NCBI GenBank assembly: GCA_025362235.1
Contig: JANYGZ010000007.1
Coordinates: 1 to 59,012 of the forward strand
Direction of reading: 5' to 3'
Length of the DNA: 59,012 nucleotides
Origin: Ferruginibacter sp.
Lineage (GTDB): Bacteria > Bacteroidota > Bacteroidia > Chitinophagales > Chitinophagaceae
Part shown: positions 27,646 to 37,550 of the stretch, in pieces
Numbering within the stretch: position 1 is the first letter of the stretch
How the letters are laid out: the number at the start of each line of letters is the position of its first letter
The notes under the pieces: model-generated
Seen by the model: only the letters and a program-made list of their open reading frames with translations
Databases searched by the model: none
What the model was told of the DNA's origin: nothing
Program-made: the position numbers and the translations under genes

Positions 27646-27727
27646 TTGTTTCACACAAAGTAACAAAGGATACAAAGATAACAACGTTGTGTACTTTGTT
27701 TTTCGTTGCGAACTTTGTGTGAAACAA
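27646..27727. repeat. Element with perfect 16-bp terminal inverted repeats
   Basis: TTGTTTCACACAAAGT at 27646-27661 is the exact reverse complement of 27712-27727, 50 bases apart. The interior has internal ACAAAG direct repeats and the palindrome CAACGTTG. It sits between two minus-strand genes. No ORF is inside; a small non-autonomous element or a long folded RNA spacer are both possible. Confidence 0.7.
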
Positions 27728-27741
27728 TTTTAGCAATCACT

Positions 27742-29406
27742 TCATTTTGTAATCTCTGTAATAACCTTGCCCACACAACCATTGGGCATTTGAATTTTTA
27801 ACATTGCTGAAACTGTAGCAGCAATATCAGTCATATAGATTTCACGGCTGGTATTACCATGCGGAACGCCCCATCCAAAAAACAACAAAGGAATATGCGA
27901 ATCATAAGGGTTCCATAAACCATGGGTAGTGCCTTTGGAAAATCCATCAAAATATCCGGGTTTAAATGTAAACTGTATATCACCACTTCGTTTTGGATTG
28001 TACCCATTTGCCATCATTGTTTTTTGTGGCTCAGGAATATTTGCCAGCATCAATTTTTCTGTTTCAAATGCATTCAGGATATATGCTTTTTGTTTCAGTA
28101 GCTTTATCACTTCATTTACAATTGCAGTCCGGTCCTTTCCTTGCTTTTCTATCTCGGTAAAATTTAAATACACCTGATAATTTTGTACAGACAATACCAC
28201 GTTTTTTATACCAAACTTTGTTTCAATTAGCTGGTTAATATCTTTGGTAATATCAGTATTATTAAAATTACCGCCAGGTATTTTATGCTCAGCTAAAAAA
28301 GCAGGCACATGGGCAACACCGTGATCGGCGGTTAAAAAAGCCAGGTAATTCCCTTTTCCGAGTGTTTGATCAAGCCATTGTAAAAAATCAGCTATATCCC
28401 TGTCCAGCCGTAAATAAGCATCTTCCATTTCAATTGAATTAGGTCCAAAAGTATGCCCGATATAATCCGGTGAAGAAAGACTGAGCGTTAAAAAATCAGT
28501 AACGGTATTACTACCTAGTTTTTCATTTTCAATGGTCTTTTTTGCAAAATCAAAGGTGAAAGTGCTGGCATAAGGTGTGGTTCTAAAAGAGGCATATTTA
28601 CTTTCACGAATGGTAGGTAATTTATGCGGAAAAGTAACAGTTTTTTCGCCCATGATACTTGCCTCATAAGGCATCTCATCCCCTGTACTAAGGTCGTATT
28701 GCGCAATTGGTAATAGCGTGTTCCAATCCTTACTCATATAAACACTTGCCATGTCCTTTGCATTAAAGTCTTTTACCCAGGCAGGAAGGTCTGTCATATA
28801 ATAAGTACTGCTAATCCACTTACCCCCTAAATCATCATACCAGTAAGCAGCGTTGGCGCTATGCCCTGCCGGCAATATAGCTCCCCTGTCTTTTATAGCA
28901 ATACCGATTACTTTGCTTTTAAAATTGTTGCTTAATCGTAGTTCATCAGTAATAGTAGTAGTCCACATATTTTCGGGGCTCATTTTACCGGCATCACTTT
29001 TATTGCCGACTGTATTTACTGTACTATCGTCCGTACAGTACACATTTGCATTGAGTGTTTTATCAAACCAATAATTTCCTACCATACCATTTATCGCCGG
29101 CACACTTCCTGTGTAAATACAGCTGTGGCCGGGTGCAGTATAAGTAGGTGTATATGGAGTAAATGTATTATCGCAACTAAAGCCTTCTGCAATTAAGCGT
29201 TTAAATCCATTAACAGTATATAAATTGTTAAAGCGGTATAAATAATCCCAGCGCATTTGGTCTATTACAATACCTATCACCAATTTTGGTTTTGGCAGTG
29301 CTTGTGTGGCTGCTGTATTTGCAACAGATGTTTTTGCTGATTGCGCATTTACCGAAATGCCCAATAATAATAGTAGAGAAAAAATAAAAAATAATTTACG
29401 GGTCAT
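27742..29406 (-). CDS. pafA: PafA-type alkaline phosphatase
   Basis: 554 residues from ATG 29406, opening on a signal peptide (FIFSLLLLLGISVNAQ); an in-frame codon at 29469 only lengthens the N-terminus. The catalytic residues of Bacteroidota PafA phosphatases can be aligned by spacing: Asp49 (IDQMRWDYL), Thr90 as nucleophile (PTYTAPGH), Asn111 (MVGNYWF), and the metal motif LTADHGVAHVP. The enzyme hydrolyses phosphate monoesters in the periplasm or at the surface, for phosphate acquisition, and unlike classic PhoA it can be active without phosphate starvation; this last point comes from the family. It is likely monocistronic. Confidence 0.9.
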   Translation of the reverse strand: MTRKLFFIFSLLLLLGISVNAQSAKTSVANTAATQALPKPKLVIGIVIDQMRWDYLYRFNNLYTVNGFKRLIAEGFSCDNTFTPYTPTYTAPGHSCIYTGSVPAINGMVGNYWFDKTLNANVYCTDDSTVNTVGNKSDAGKMSPENMWTTTITDELRLSNNFKSKVIGIAIKDRGAILPAGHSANAAYWYDDLGGKWISSTYYMTDLPAWVKDFNAKDMASVYMSKDWNTLLPIAQYDLSTGDEMPYEASIMGEKTVTFPHKLPTIRESKYASFRTTPYASTFTFDFAKKTIENEKLGSNTVTDFLTLSLSSPDYIGHTFGPNSIEMEDAYLRLDRDIADFLQWLDQTLGKGNYLAFLTADHGVAHVPAFLAEHKIPGGNFNNTDITKDINQLIETKFGIKNVVLSVQNYQVYLNFTEIEKQGKDRTAIVNEVIKLLKQKAYILNAFETEKLMLANIPEPQKTMMANGYNPKRSGDIQFTFKPGYFDGFSKGTTHGLWNPYDSHIPLLFFGWGVPHGNTSREIYMTDIAATVSAMLKIQMPNGCVGKVITEITK

Positions 29407-29497
29407 ATAATTGCTTTTTGTAAAGATACTTTTAAGTATTGCAAAAAAATGATTTAGCATGTTGTGCAATGGTTATATGTTTTTGACAGCAATACCT

Positions 29498-29505
29498 TAA
29501 ATTTG
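29498..29505 (+). promoter_or_regulatory. -7 promoter box
   Basis: TAAATTTG fits TAnnTTTG about 150 bases before the aminotransferase-like gene. No clear -33 box. If used, the leader is about 140 bases long. Confidence 0.45.
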
Positions 29506-29653
29506 CAGCCAAACTTTACCTGTTATCTTAAATATAAAAGTATTGTGTACTAAAGCTTGTTGCTAATTGGTATACAGTAAAAGAGGGTGATGCAACGATG
29601 CTGAACAGCAAACTGGTGCCCGGACAAAAAAATATTAAAACGAGCATTTAATT

Positions 29654-30913
29654 ATGGCAGATGTTTTTGAAAAATTAGTAAAAGATGGTGGGCCGATTGG
29701 CCAGCATATGGACAGGGCACATGGTTATTTTGCTTTTCCAAAATTAGAAGGAGAATTAGGGCCGCACATGAAATTCAGGGGTAAAGATGTATTGGTATGG
29801 AGCCTCAATAATTACCTTGGATTGGTTAATCATCCGGAGATAAGAAAAGTAGATGCCGAAGCTGCGGCCAAATATGGTATGGGTAACCCGATGGGTGCCA
29901 GGATGATGAGTGGTAATACCAGCAAACACGAAGAACTGGAAAAAGTAATCAGCGAATTTGTGAGCCGGGAAGATACGATGCTGTTGAATTTTGGTTACCA
30001 GGGTGTGGTAAGTTGTATTGATGCATTGGTAAACCGCCGCGATATAATTGTGTATGATGCCGAATCGCATGCCTGCATTGTAGATGGTGTACGCCTGCAC
30101 ATGGGTCATCGTTATGCCTTTAAACATAATGATATTGAAGATTGCGAAAAGCAATTGCAAAGGGCTACAGAAATGGCCAACAAGAATGGTGGCGGCATTT
30201 TAGTGATTACCGAAGGTGTATTTGGCATGGATGGCGAGCAGGGAATTTTAAAGGAAATAGTGGGCTTAAAGAAAAAATACGAGTTCCGTATTTTTATTGA
30301 TGATGCTCACGGCTTTGGTTATATGGGTCCCACAGGTGCCGGTGCTGATGAAGCACAGGGTTGCCAGGAAGGTATTGACCTGTATTTTTCTTCCATGGTA
30401 AAAAGCCTGGGCAGCCTGGGTGGTTTTATTTGCGGGCCCAAAGCCGTGATTAAATATTTGCGCTACAATGTACGTTCTCAAATATTTGCAAAGAGTGTTC
30501 CGCTGTTAGTGGTTGAAGGAATGCTAAAACGTATGGATATGATAAAAACAAAGCCCGAGCTGAGGGAAAAATTATGGTACAATGTTAACCGTTTACAAAC
30601 TGGTTTAAGAGATAGAGGGTTTGATATTGGTGATACCAACTCTCCTGTTACACCAATTTATATGAAAGGCGATGTACCTGAAGCCACGCAAATGGTGATG
30701 GACCTTCGGGAGAATTATCATATTTTTTGTTCTATTGTGGTGTACCCGGTTATACCAAAAGGCGATATTATTTACAGGCTTATCCCTACCAGTGTGCATA
30801 CCGATGAGGATATTGAAATAACTTTAAAAGCGTTTGAAGCCACCAAGAAAAAATTAGATGCCGGATTGTATAAAGCAGTGGATATTCCGGATATGGCAGA
30901 GAAGGTTGGTTAA
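29654..30913 (+). CDS. Serine palmitoyltransferase-like alpha-oxoamine synthase
   Basis: 419 residues, PLP-dependent. The alpha-oxoamine synthase family signature is complete: SLNNYLGL (about 50-57), SGNTSKHEELE, the PLP-binding FIDDAHGFG (Asp217, His219) and the Schiff-base Lys250 in FSSMVKSLGSLGGF. The enzyme condenses an amino acid with an acyl-CoA. In this phylum the candidates are serine palmitoyltransferase, which starts sphingolipid synthesis, and glycine C-acetyltransferase. Its length and the GNPMGARMMSG segment favour the palmitoyltransferase, with moderate certainty. It has no sphingolipid neighbours here. A leader of about 140 bases precedes it, and its terminator lies in the convergent gene's 3' end. 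Confidence 0.85.
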   Translation: MADVFEKLVKDGGPIGQHMDRAHGYFAFPKLEGELGPHMKFRGKDVLVWSLNNYLGLVNHPEIRKVDAEAAAKYGMGNPMGARMMSGNTSKHEELEKVISEFVSREDTMLLNFGYQGVVSCIDALVNRRDIIVYDAESHACIVDGVRLHMGHRYAFKHNDIEDCEKQLQRATEMANKNGGGILVITEGVFGMDGEQGILKEIVGLKKKYEFRIFIDDAHGFGYMGPTGAGADEAQGCQEGIDLYFSSMVKSLGSLGGFICGPKAVIKYLRYNVRSQIFAKSVPLLVVEGMLKRMDMIKTKPELREKLWYNVNRLQTGLRDRGFDIGDTNSPVTPIYMKGDVPEATQMVMDLRENYHIFCSIVVYPVIPKGDIIYRLIPTSVHTDEDIEITLKAFEATKKKLDAGLYKAVDIPDMAEKVG

Positions 30914-31019
30914 GCCTTGAAAGAAATGCTTAATATAAAAATCCATTACTAACTCTTTTACTGCTTTTATAAAAATTGATCCCGCTGACTATACGTGTAT
31001 AACAGAAAATAATAAACAA

Positions 31020-32348
31020 TTATAGATCAGGATTTTCTTCCTGATTTTTTTTGTCTTCTTTATTTACGGCATGCAATTTAGAAACAGCTAATCGTTGCGA
31101 CTGATAAATACCCGAATGCCCGCTAAAATAATAAGCAGTAAAACAAGCCACTGCATAGTAGATTATATTTTCTGAACCAAACAATTCAATACCCATTAGA
31201 GTACAGGCCAATGGTGTATTGGTAGCTCCTGCAAATACAGCAATAAAACCCAATCCGGCCAAAAGATCAACAGGAGCCCCACTGATAGTTGCCAGCACGT
31301 TACCCAATGTTGCACCAATAAAAAACAAAGGTGTTACTTCGCCGCCTTTAAAACCCATGCCCAATGTAATAGCCGTTAATAATAATTTCCAGAACCAGCT
31401 AAAATAACCTGCACCTCCTTTATTAAAAGCCGATATAATACTCACTCCGCCTGTGTTTGGGTTTGTTACGCCCAATCCCAAATAATCAAAACTGCCCAGC
31501 AAATAACTTATTGCTATAATTAACATGGCGCCAATAACAGGTATCAGCCATTTTATTTTAATAAAGTGGTTAGCTTTATTTTTAATAAAATGAGACAACT
31601 GCGAAAATGAAAACCCTGCAAACCCAAACAGTATGCCAGCTGCAATTACTTTCAACAATAATATCAGGTCAAAAGAAATATGGGGGGAAAAAGAGTCCGC
31701 AATAGCTGTATATGCAATATGATATTGCGTGTGCTGAATGCCACAGGATAGACAGGTAATGTGAGCAATGATGCCGGCAATTAAACAAGGTATCAGCGCA
31801 TCGTATTTTATCCTTCCAATATATAACACTTCTAAAGCAAAAATGGCTCCGGCAACCGGGGTTCCAAACACTGCTGCAAAACCAGCAGACATACCACACA
31901 TCAATAAAATTTGTTGCTGATACTTTTGCAGTTTAAACAGCCTGGCAAATTGTGCCGCTATGCTGCCGCCCATTTGAACTGCTGTGCCTTCCCTGCCGGC
32001 AGAGCCGCCAAATAAATGTGTAATAACTGTTGTGAACAGGATAAGTGGTGTCATCCGGGCCGGGATGCCCCCACCTGGCTGATGTATCTCATCCATTATT
32101 AGGTTAGTACCTGCCAAACTATTTTTGCCAAATTTGTGATACACCCACCAAATAAAAATACCTGCCAAAGGCAATAAAAAAATAAGCCATAAATGTTGCC
32201 AGCGTAAATCTGTAACAATATCCAGCAGCCATAAAAAAAAGGCTACCAATAAACCAATTGAAATTGAAACAGGAAAAATAATTACGGTCCAGCGAAGTAA
32301 TTGGTTGGCAATATTAAATTGCGCTGCAAAAATTTTTGTTGTACTCAT
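31020..32348 (-). CDS. ClC-family chloride channel/transporter
   Basis: 442 residues with about ten to twelve membrane helices. The ClC signature [14 protein letters not shown] carries the gating glutamate Glu120, and [14 protein letters not shown] holds the second Glu typical of H+/Cl- exchangers. The usual GSGIP motif is not obvious; [11 protein letters not shown] is at that place. Likely exports or exchanges chloride in the inner membrane. No CBS domains follow. Its last codons hold the plus-strand terminator of the convergent gene. Confidence 0.93.
   Translation of the reverse strand: MSTTKIFAAQFNIANQLLRWTVIIFPVSISIGLLVAFFLWLLDIVTDLRWQHLWLIFLLPLAGIFIWWVYHKFGKNSLAGTNLIMDEIHQPGGGIPARMTPLILFTTVITHLFGGSAGREGTAVQMGGSIAAQFARLFKLQKYQQQILLMCGMSAGFAAVFGTPVAGAIFALEVLYIGRIKYDALIPCLIAGIIAHITCLSCGIQHTQYHIAYTAIADSFSPHISFDLILLLKVIAAGILFGFAGFSFSQLSHFIKNKANHFIKIKWLIPVIGAMLIIAISYLLGSFDYLGLGVTNPNTGGVSIISAFNKGGAGYFSWFWKLLLTAITLGMGFKGGEVTPLFFIGATLGNVLATISGAPVDLLAGLGFIAVFAGATNTPLACTLMGIELFGSENIIYYAVACFTAYYFSGHSGIYQSQRLAVSKLHAVNKEDKKNQEENPDL
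31026..31052 (+). terminator. Terminator of the 29654-30913 gene, inside the ClC 3' end
   Basis: Stem ATCAGGA (31026-31032) and TCCTGAT (31039-31045) followed by eight T. It lies within the last codons of the convergent ClC gene, where it also encodes residues, so the sequence serves two roles. Confidence 0.75.
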
Positions 32349-32402
32349 CCTACAAATAGTTTACCTGTAATAAAATAATTACCATTTGTAGGCGCCATTA
32401 GT

Positions 32403-32418
32403 CCCGATACAAATCGGG
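32403..32418. repeat. Short palindrome, second copy of the CCCGAT...ATCGGG type
   Basis: CCCGAT, loop ACAA, ATCGGG in the space between the ClC gene and the next plus-strand gene. Same core as the hairpin at 23479. Confidence 0.5.
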
Positions 32419-32606
32419 GCGGTTAAGTAGGAAGACACCATTTCCTTTAATAACCAAAAATACGTGATGATTTTAAAATGGGAGAAAATTTTTTACAATG
32501 AAAATCTTGTTACAATTCATAAGCAATAAACTAATTCTATATTTTGACAAAGCTTATTAGCGCATTATTATACAAATTTCTCTTAGCTTTATCAAAATTA
32601 GTATTG

Positions 32607-33098
32607 ATGAAAAAAGTAGTTTTATATTTTCTTTTGCTTGTGTCTACAAACATCGTTATTGCACAGTCGGGTAGTTCTTTATTATATCCCAGGTCTTCTA
32701 CCCTGCCCCCATTTACCATTACTAAAGTACCCGACAGTACCCGTTTTGAAAGTACTAACCTGCAAAAAAACAAAGCTATACTGATTGTGGTATTTAGCCC
32801 TGATTGTGAACACTGCCAGCATGAAATAAATGAAATAAAGGCCAATATTAAGCTGTTCAAAAATGTGCAGATAGTAATGATATCTAACCTTGGTTACAAA
32901 TATATAAAAGTGTTTTATAAAGAGTTTGAAATGGCTAAATATCCCAGCATTACCATGGGCATGGATTATCGCTATCTTTTGGGCTCCTTCTTTAATATGG
33001 AAGGCCTGCCTTCTGTATTTTTATACGATAAAAATGGAAAATTTGTAAAGGCATTTGACCGCAAGTCATCCGTAAAAACTATTGCTGCTGCATTATAA
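32607..33098 (+). CDS. Thioredoxin-like periplasmic protein (TlpA/AhpC-like)
   Basis: 164 residues from ATG 32607; the track-like upstream codons from 32544 run through non-coding sequence and are not used. A signal peptide (YFLLLVSTNIVIAQ) precedes a thioredoxin fold. The active-site motif is CEHC (in FSPDCEHCQHE), an unusual dipeptide compared with CGPC or CPYC. Later segments GLPSVFLYDKNGKFV give the cis-Pro loop. It probably acts as a periplasmic disulfide reductase; the partner is unknown. Monocistronic. Confidence 0.85.
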   Translation: MKKVVLYFLLLVSTNIVIAQSGSSLLYPRSSTLPPFTITKVPDSTRFESTNLQKNKAILIVVFSPDCEHCQHEINEIKANIKLFKNVQIVMISNLGYKYIKVFYKEFEMAKYPSITMGMDYRYLLGSFFNMEGLPSVFLYDKNGKFVKAFDRKSSVKTIAAAL

Positions 33099-33281
33099 GT
33101 CCGGATTTGACAAACATTCAATTTTAAGCCTGGTTTGTAAAATAGCTGTAAAAATTCTGTGAAAATATATTAAGCTGCAGAATTGTTGCCTTGTCATAAA
33201 TTTTACTTTTATATAGTTGCTACCATGTTTTTACTTACTTTAGCAAAGTAAAAAATTACGCCATTCTACAATTCTTCCATC

Positions 33282-35255
33282 ATGAAAAAAACGATTGCTT
33301 TATTATTTACCGCCATTCTTTTTACTATTGTTTCCTTTGCCAATATTACCCTGCCAAAAATATTTGGCGATAACATGGTATTGCAGCGCAATAAACCTAT
33401 CAGCATTTGGGGTTGGGCGGCAGCGGGCGAAAATGTAACTGTTCAATTTAATGCCCAAATAAAAAGCACCAAAGCCGATAACAATGGTAAATGGCAGGTA
33501 ATGCTGTTGCCCGAAAATGCAGGAGGGCCTTTTCAATTAACCGTAAAAGGAAAAAATCAGGTAAATATTCAAAATATATTGGTAGGCGAAGTATGGATAT
33601 GCAGCGGCCAGTCAAATATGGAGATGCCTATTGAAGGCTGGGGTAAAATAAATGATTACCAGCAGGAAATAGCTGCGGCCAATTATCCGCAGATAAGGCA
33701 TTTTAAGGTACCCAACACCGTTAGCAGCACTTTAAAAGATGATATAAGCGGCGGCGACTGGAAAGTATGCAGCCCTGCTACGGCAGGTGATTTTTCTGCT
33801 ACTGCTTATTTTTTTGCAAGGAAGCTTTACAATAAATTAAAAGTACCTATTGGCTTAATCAATACTTCATGGGGTGGCACACAATCAGAAGCATGGACGA
33901 GTAAACATGCTTTTGAGCAAAACGCCCAGATGAAATATGTTGCTGATGATATGGGAAATTATGATATAGAAACATTAATGAAAAAGCGTGGCGAAGCTGT
34001 AACAAAAAATATAGAAAAAATACAGGGCAGTTTTGATAATGATGCCAATACTACCGAATGGAAAAACAGCGGTTTTGATGACAGCAAATGGCCGGTGATG
34101 AAACTCCCTGGCCTATGGGAAAGCCAGGGCCTTCCTGATTTGGATGGCACTGTGTGGTTTAGAAAAAACATTATCATCGCCGATGCTGACGCTGGCAAGG
34201 CTGCAGTACTGGAACTGTTAATGATTGACGATAATGATGAAACATATGTAAACGGAGAAAAAATTGGAAGTACAGATGGATATAATACCCCAAGAAAATA
34301 TACCATTGCCGCAGGAATTTTAAAGGCTGGTAAAAATACCATTGCGGTAAAAATAGGCGATACGGGTGGTGGTGGCGGTATTTATGGACCTGCTGCAGAT
34401 TTAAAATTAACCATCAGCAATACTATACAATCACTGGCGGGTGATTGGGCATTCAGGGTTGCGCAACTGCAAGCCGGTTCAACAAATGTAGGGCCAAACG
34501 ATTACCCAAGTTTGTTATTCAATGCCATGTTGTATCCACTTGTTCAATATACCATCAGGGGCGCTATTTGGTACCAGGGTGAAACCAATGCCGGCAGGGC
34601 CTACCAGTACCGCACTGCTTTTCCATTAATGATCAACGACTGGCGCCAACATTTTAAACAGGCCGATTTTCCCTTTTTATTTGTGCAGCTATCCACTTTT
34701 GGTTCTGCAACTGCCAACAGTAATAACGGCAGCGACTGGGCCGAATTAAGAGAAGCCCAGGCAATGACTTTGAGCCTGCCCAATACAGGTATGGCGGTAA
34801 CAACCGATATCGGCAACCCGGCAGATATACATCCAAAAAATAAACAGGATGTTGGTATACGGCTTGCGGATATAGCCCTGCATGATGTATATAAAAAAGC
34901 AGGCGAATACACCGGCCCTATGTATAAATTAATGAAAACAGAAGGCAATAAAATAACACTAACGTTTACGCATACGGGTAGTGGGTTGCTGCTAAAGGGT
35001 ACATCAACAACCCTGAATGGTTTTGAAATTGCAGGTGCTGATAAAAAATTTTATAAAGCAAAAGCAGTTATTTCCGGAGATAAGATTATTGTTTCTTTTG
35101 ATGGGATTGCTCAACCTGTGGCAGTTCGGTATAACTGGGCCAATGATGCATCTGCCGGCAATCTTTTTAATAAAGAACTATTTCCTGCAGCACCCTTTCG
35201 TACAGATAACTGGGACGGCGTTACTATAAAAACGAAATATATGGCCGGGAAATAG
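33282..35255 (+). CDS. Sialate O-acetylesterase
   Basis: 657 residues with a signal peptide (LLFTAILFTIVSFA). The start (LPKIFGDNMVLQRNKPISIWGWA) is the beta-sandwich common to SASA esterases. The SGNH-hydrolase block is next: WICSGQSNMEM (Ser111), GAIWYQGETNAG and DIHPKNKQDVG (Asp and His of the triad). A jelly-roll insert lies at about 230-375 (LDGTVWFRKNI). The enzyme removes O-acetyl groups from sialic acid or other glycans in the periplasm. It stands alone; no sialic-acid catabolic cluster is visible. A hairpin follows in the convergent gap. Confidence 0.95.
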   Translation: MKKTIALLFTAILFTIVSFANITLPKIFGDNMVLQRNKPISIWGWAAAGENVTVQFNAQIKSTKADNNGKWQVMLLPENAGGPFQLTVKGKNQVNIQNILVGEVWICSGQSNMEMPIEGWGKINDYQQEIAAANYPQIRHFKVPNTVSSTLKDDISGGDWKVCSPATAGDFSATAYFFARKLYNKLKVPIGLINTSWGGTQSEAWTSKHAFEQNAQMKYVADDMGNYDIETLMKKRGEAVTKNIEKIQGSFDNDANTTEWKNSGFDDSKWPVMKLPGLWESQGLPDLDGTVWFRKNIIIADADAGKAAVLELLMIDDNDETYVNGEKIGSTDGYNTPRKYTIAAGILKAGKNTIAVKIGDTGGGGGIYGPAADLKLTISNTIQSLAGDWAFRVAQLQAGSTNVGPNDYPSLLFNAMLYPLVQYTIRGAIWYQGETNAGRAYQYRTAFPLMINDWRQHFKQADFPFLFVQLSTFGSATANSNNGSDWAELREAQAMTLSLPNTGMAVTTDIGNPADIHPKNKQDVGIRLADIALHDVYKKAGEYTGPMYKLMKTEGNKITLTFTHTGSGLLLKGTSTTLNGFEIAGADKKFYKAKAVISGDKIIVSFDGIAQPVAVRYNWANDASAGNLFNKELFPAAPFRTDNWDGVTIKTKYMAGK

Positions 35256-35258
35256 TTT

Positions 35259-35279
35259 GACCTGCTAAATTTAGCGGTC
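35259..35279. terminator. Possible bidirectional terminator
   Basis: GACC-t-GCTAAA / TTTAGC-GGTC in the 23-base gap between convergent genes, overlapping the last base of the endonuclease III gene. Stem is good but T-tracts are weak, so termination is only probable. Confidence 0.4.
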
Positions 35280-35902
35280 TAGTTATTTGCATTGTAATAT
35301 GCACAAACATTTCTCATTAAACATATTTCACACTTTGGTGTTGGCCGGCATATTTCTCTACCAAGAAAAGATATTGCCATCCCGGCATCCCATTGTTTTG
35401 ATGGTAATATATCCATCATTTGTTTTTCAATTTTCTTTGGGTCGGCTCCCGTGGCAATACCCAGCCTTGGAGCTACACGTAATACATGCAGGTCAACAAT
35501 AATACCTTCAGCTTCTACACCAGCTTCCCGTTTTATAACATTAGCCGATTTGCGCCCAATGCCGGGTAACTCTGTAAGTGCATCCAGTGTAAGCGGAATA
35601 TTTGCATCCTTCTTTACTTTTTTCGACAGTTCACTCAGCCACTTCGATTTATTACCAAAGTTTCTTACATCACTTACCAATTCCTGTATCGCCTCTGATG
35701 TAGCTTGGGATAACGCTGCCATGTTGGGAAATGCTGCAAAGAATTTTGGTGCAATCGCATTAATATGCTTGTCAGAATCCTGTGCAGATAATACTACCAT
35801 TACCAATAGCTGGTATACATTTTTATAATCCAGGGGATGTTTTTTACCCTTGTATTTTTTTAATAGAGGCTTGATGGCATCAGGCCAATTAATATTTGGC
35901 AT
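35279..35902 (-). CDS. nth: Endonuclease III
   Basis: 207 residues. The HhH-GPD fold is clear: helix-hairpin-helix LPGIGRKSAN with catalytic Lys118, and IIVDLHVLRV with Asp137. A 4Fe-4S loop is at 185-200 (Cys185, 191, 194, 200). The spacing is C-x5-C-x2-C-x5-C, one residue shorter in the first gap than the standard C-x6-C-x2-C-x5-C of E. coli Nth. The enzyme removes oxidised pyrimidines and nicks the abasic site. VDLHV replaces the usual VDTHV. ATG 35902 is the start. Convergent with the esterase. Confidence 0.93.
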   Translation of the reverse strand: MPNINWPDAIKPLLKKYKGKKHPLDYKNVYQLLVMVVLSAQDSDKHINAIAPKFFAAFPNMAALSQATSEAIQELVSDVRNFGNKSKWLSELSKKVKKDANIPLTLDALTELPGIGRKSANVIKREAGVEAEGIIVDLHVLRVAPRLGIATGADPKKIEKQMMDILPSKQWDAGMAISFLGREICRPTPKCEICLMRNVCAYYNANN

Positions 35903-36002
35903 AGCGACAAATTTTGGGGTATAAATCTACTTATTTAAAAAGAATAAATGAAGAAAACCACGAGTAGTTCTATTACCAAATCATCCAATCACAAACTGAC
36001 TA

Positions 36003-37343
36003 TTATTTTATTTTCTTACAGGTAATTTTTGCACCACCCTGATATAAAATAAAACCTGTCACTTCTTTTTTATCATTGCGGGTAAACTCAATTTCAATAT
36101 CCTGTTCTTTTACAAAGAAAAAATCTTCCTTTTTTGCATAGAGTATAGACTCGGGTTGCCCTGTCGGTGCGGCTACCAATTCGCCGTTTTTTATACTCAT
36201 CATTACATGCAGATCGGGCCGTATTTCATACTCACCAATATATTGGTGCAATGTTGCTTCTGCTACTTTTATTATTGTTTTTTCCCTGGGTAATTCATAG
36301 GGTTTATTATACAATGAACTAAATACAGTGTTTGTAATTTCTTCCAGGGACCTGTCAGACGCATTACTCAGTAATATGATACAAATATCGTCTTCCGGCA
36401 CACGGGCAATATTGGTAGTAAATCCATGTATCCCCCCGCTATGTGCAACCCTTCTTTTTCCCTCCAAGCTATCTATATTCCAGCCATAGCCGTATTTATT
36501 GCGTACAGGGGTATACGCTTTATCCTGCTCTGCTTTGGTTAAAATACTATTTGCCTCTAGGGCCTTATGCCACAGAAACAAGTCACTTGTAGTAGAATAG
36601 ATAGCCCCGGCCGAAAAGGAAACAGATGAATCTACGATAGGCGCCATAGCAGCATTTGTATTATCCAGTTTAAAATAGCCAGTTGCTTTTTCATCAGTTT
36701 TTAAATCAGTAAAATTAAACCCGCTATGCACCATTTTTAATGGAGTAAATATATATTCATGCACCACCTGCTCATACGGTTTATTGGTCACTATTTCAAT
36801 AATGTATCCTAATAAAGAATACCCGCTGTTAGAATAATTCCAGCCGGTACCCGGCGAAAAATCAAGGGGCTTATCCTTAAACAAGGCCATCATTTTTTCA
36901 CGGCTGGATGGTTTAGATACTTCTGTAGCCATAAAATTTTGGTCATTGGTATAACTGTAAATACCCGATGTATGCGACAACAGTTGCTCAATGGTTATGC
37001 TGTCACCCTTGGGATATGCAGGAAAATATTTGCTAAGTTTATCCTTTACGTTAAGTTTTTTTTCTTCCTGTAACTTCAGAATAATAGCGGAGGTAAACTG
37101 TTTGGTGATAGAACCTAACTGGTAAACAGTATTTTCATTGTTCGATACTTTATTGGCGGCATTGCGGTAACCGTAACCTTTATTTAAAATAATTTTTCCA
37201 TTCTTTGCTATCAGGGCAGATCCATTGAATTTATACAATCTTGCATAAGCAGTCAGGATGGTATCAAGTTCACCTGGTATATTTTGGCTGAAACTTATAA
37301 GAACAATGCATAAAGCAGCTATAAGAAGGGTTAATTTTTTCAT
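36003..37343 (-). CDS. Serine hydrolase, beta-lactamase/DD-peptidase fold
   Basis: 446 residues with a signal peptide (LIAALCIVLISFS). Catalytic motifs: SxxK with Ser78-Lys81 (QLGSITKQFTS), YxN (NYSNSGYSLLG) and a C-terminal HSGGIHG loop. This is the class C-like fold of esterases and peptidases, so the real substrate could be a peptide, ester or beta-lactam; antibiotic resistance is not implied. A lipocalin-like tail (about 355-446, QYIGEYEIRPDLHVMM) follows, as in many Bacteroidota members. ATG 37343 is the start. It may be monocistronic; 600 bases of decayed sequence lie upstream. Confidence 0.93.
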   Translation of the reverse strand: MKKLTLLIAALCIVLISFSQNIPGELDTILTAYARLYKFNGSALIAKNGKIILNKGYGYRNAANKVSNNENTVYQLGSITKQFTSAIILKLQEEKKLNVKDKLSKYFPAYPKGDSITIEQLLSHTSGIYSYTNDQNFMATEVSKPSSREKMMALFKDKPLDFSPGTGWNYSNSGYSLLGYIIEIVTNKPYEQVVHEYIFTPLKMVHSGFNFTDLKTDEKATGYFKLDNTNAAMAPIVDSSVSFSAGAIYSTTSDLFLWHKALEANSILTKAEQDKAYTPVRNKYGYGWNIDSLEGKRRVAHSGGIHGFTTNIARVPEDDICIILLSNASDRSLEEITNTVFSSLYNKPYELPREKTIIKVAEATLHQYIGEYEIRPDLHVMMSIKNGELVAAPTGQPESILYAKKEDFFFVKEQDIEIEFTRNDKKEVTGFILYQGGAKITCKKIK

Positions 37344-37550
37344 CTGTAATTTATTTGATGATAAAGAGAAAAATTTTTTTGCAATAAACCTGTTGATTGT
37401 TACCTGTTAAAACTAAAGCTATATTTTGTATTATGCAAAACAACCTATGCAGTATTACGGGTATGGAAACATATTGTTTTTAACGGCGTATTTTATATAC
37501 AGCAATTTTGAAAAATGCATGGTACATTTAAAAATCAATAAATAATAATT

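Noticed and set aside
29756..30160. 134-residue minus-strand ORF inside the PLP enzyme gene
   Set aside because: Antisense shadow with no coding character; the PLP enzyme motifs on the plus strand are complete.
36003..37343. Antibiotic resistance beta-lactamase
   Set aside because: The fold has SxxK and YxN but the family is dominated by esterases and peptidases; a resistance claim has no support in the sequence.
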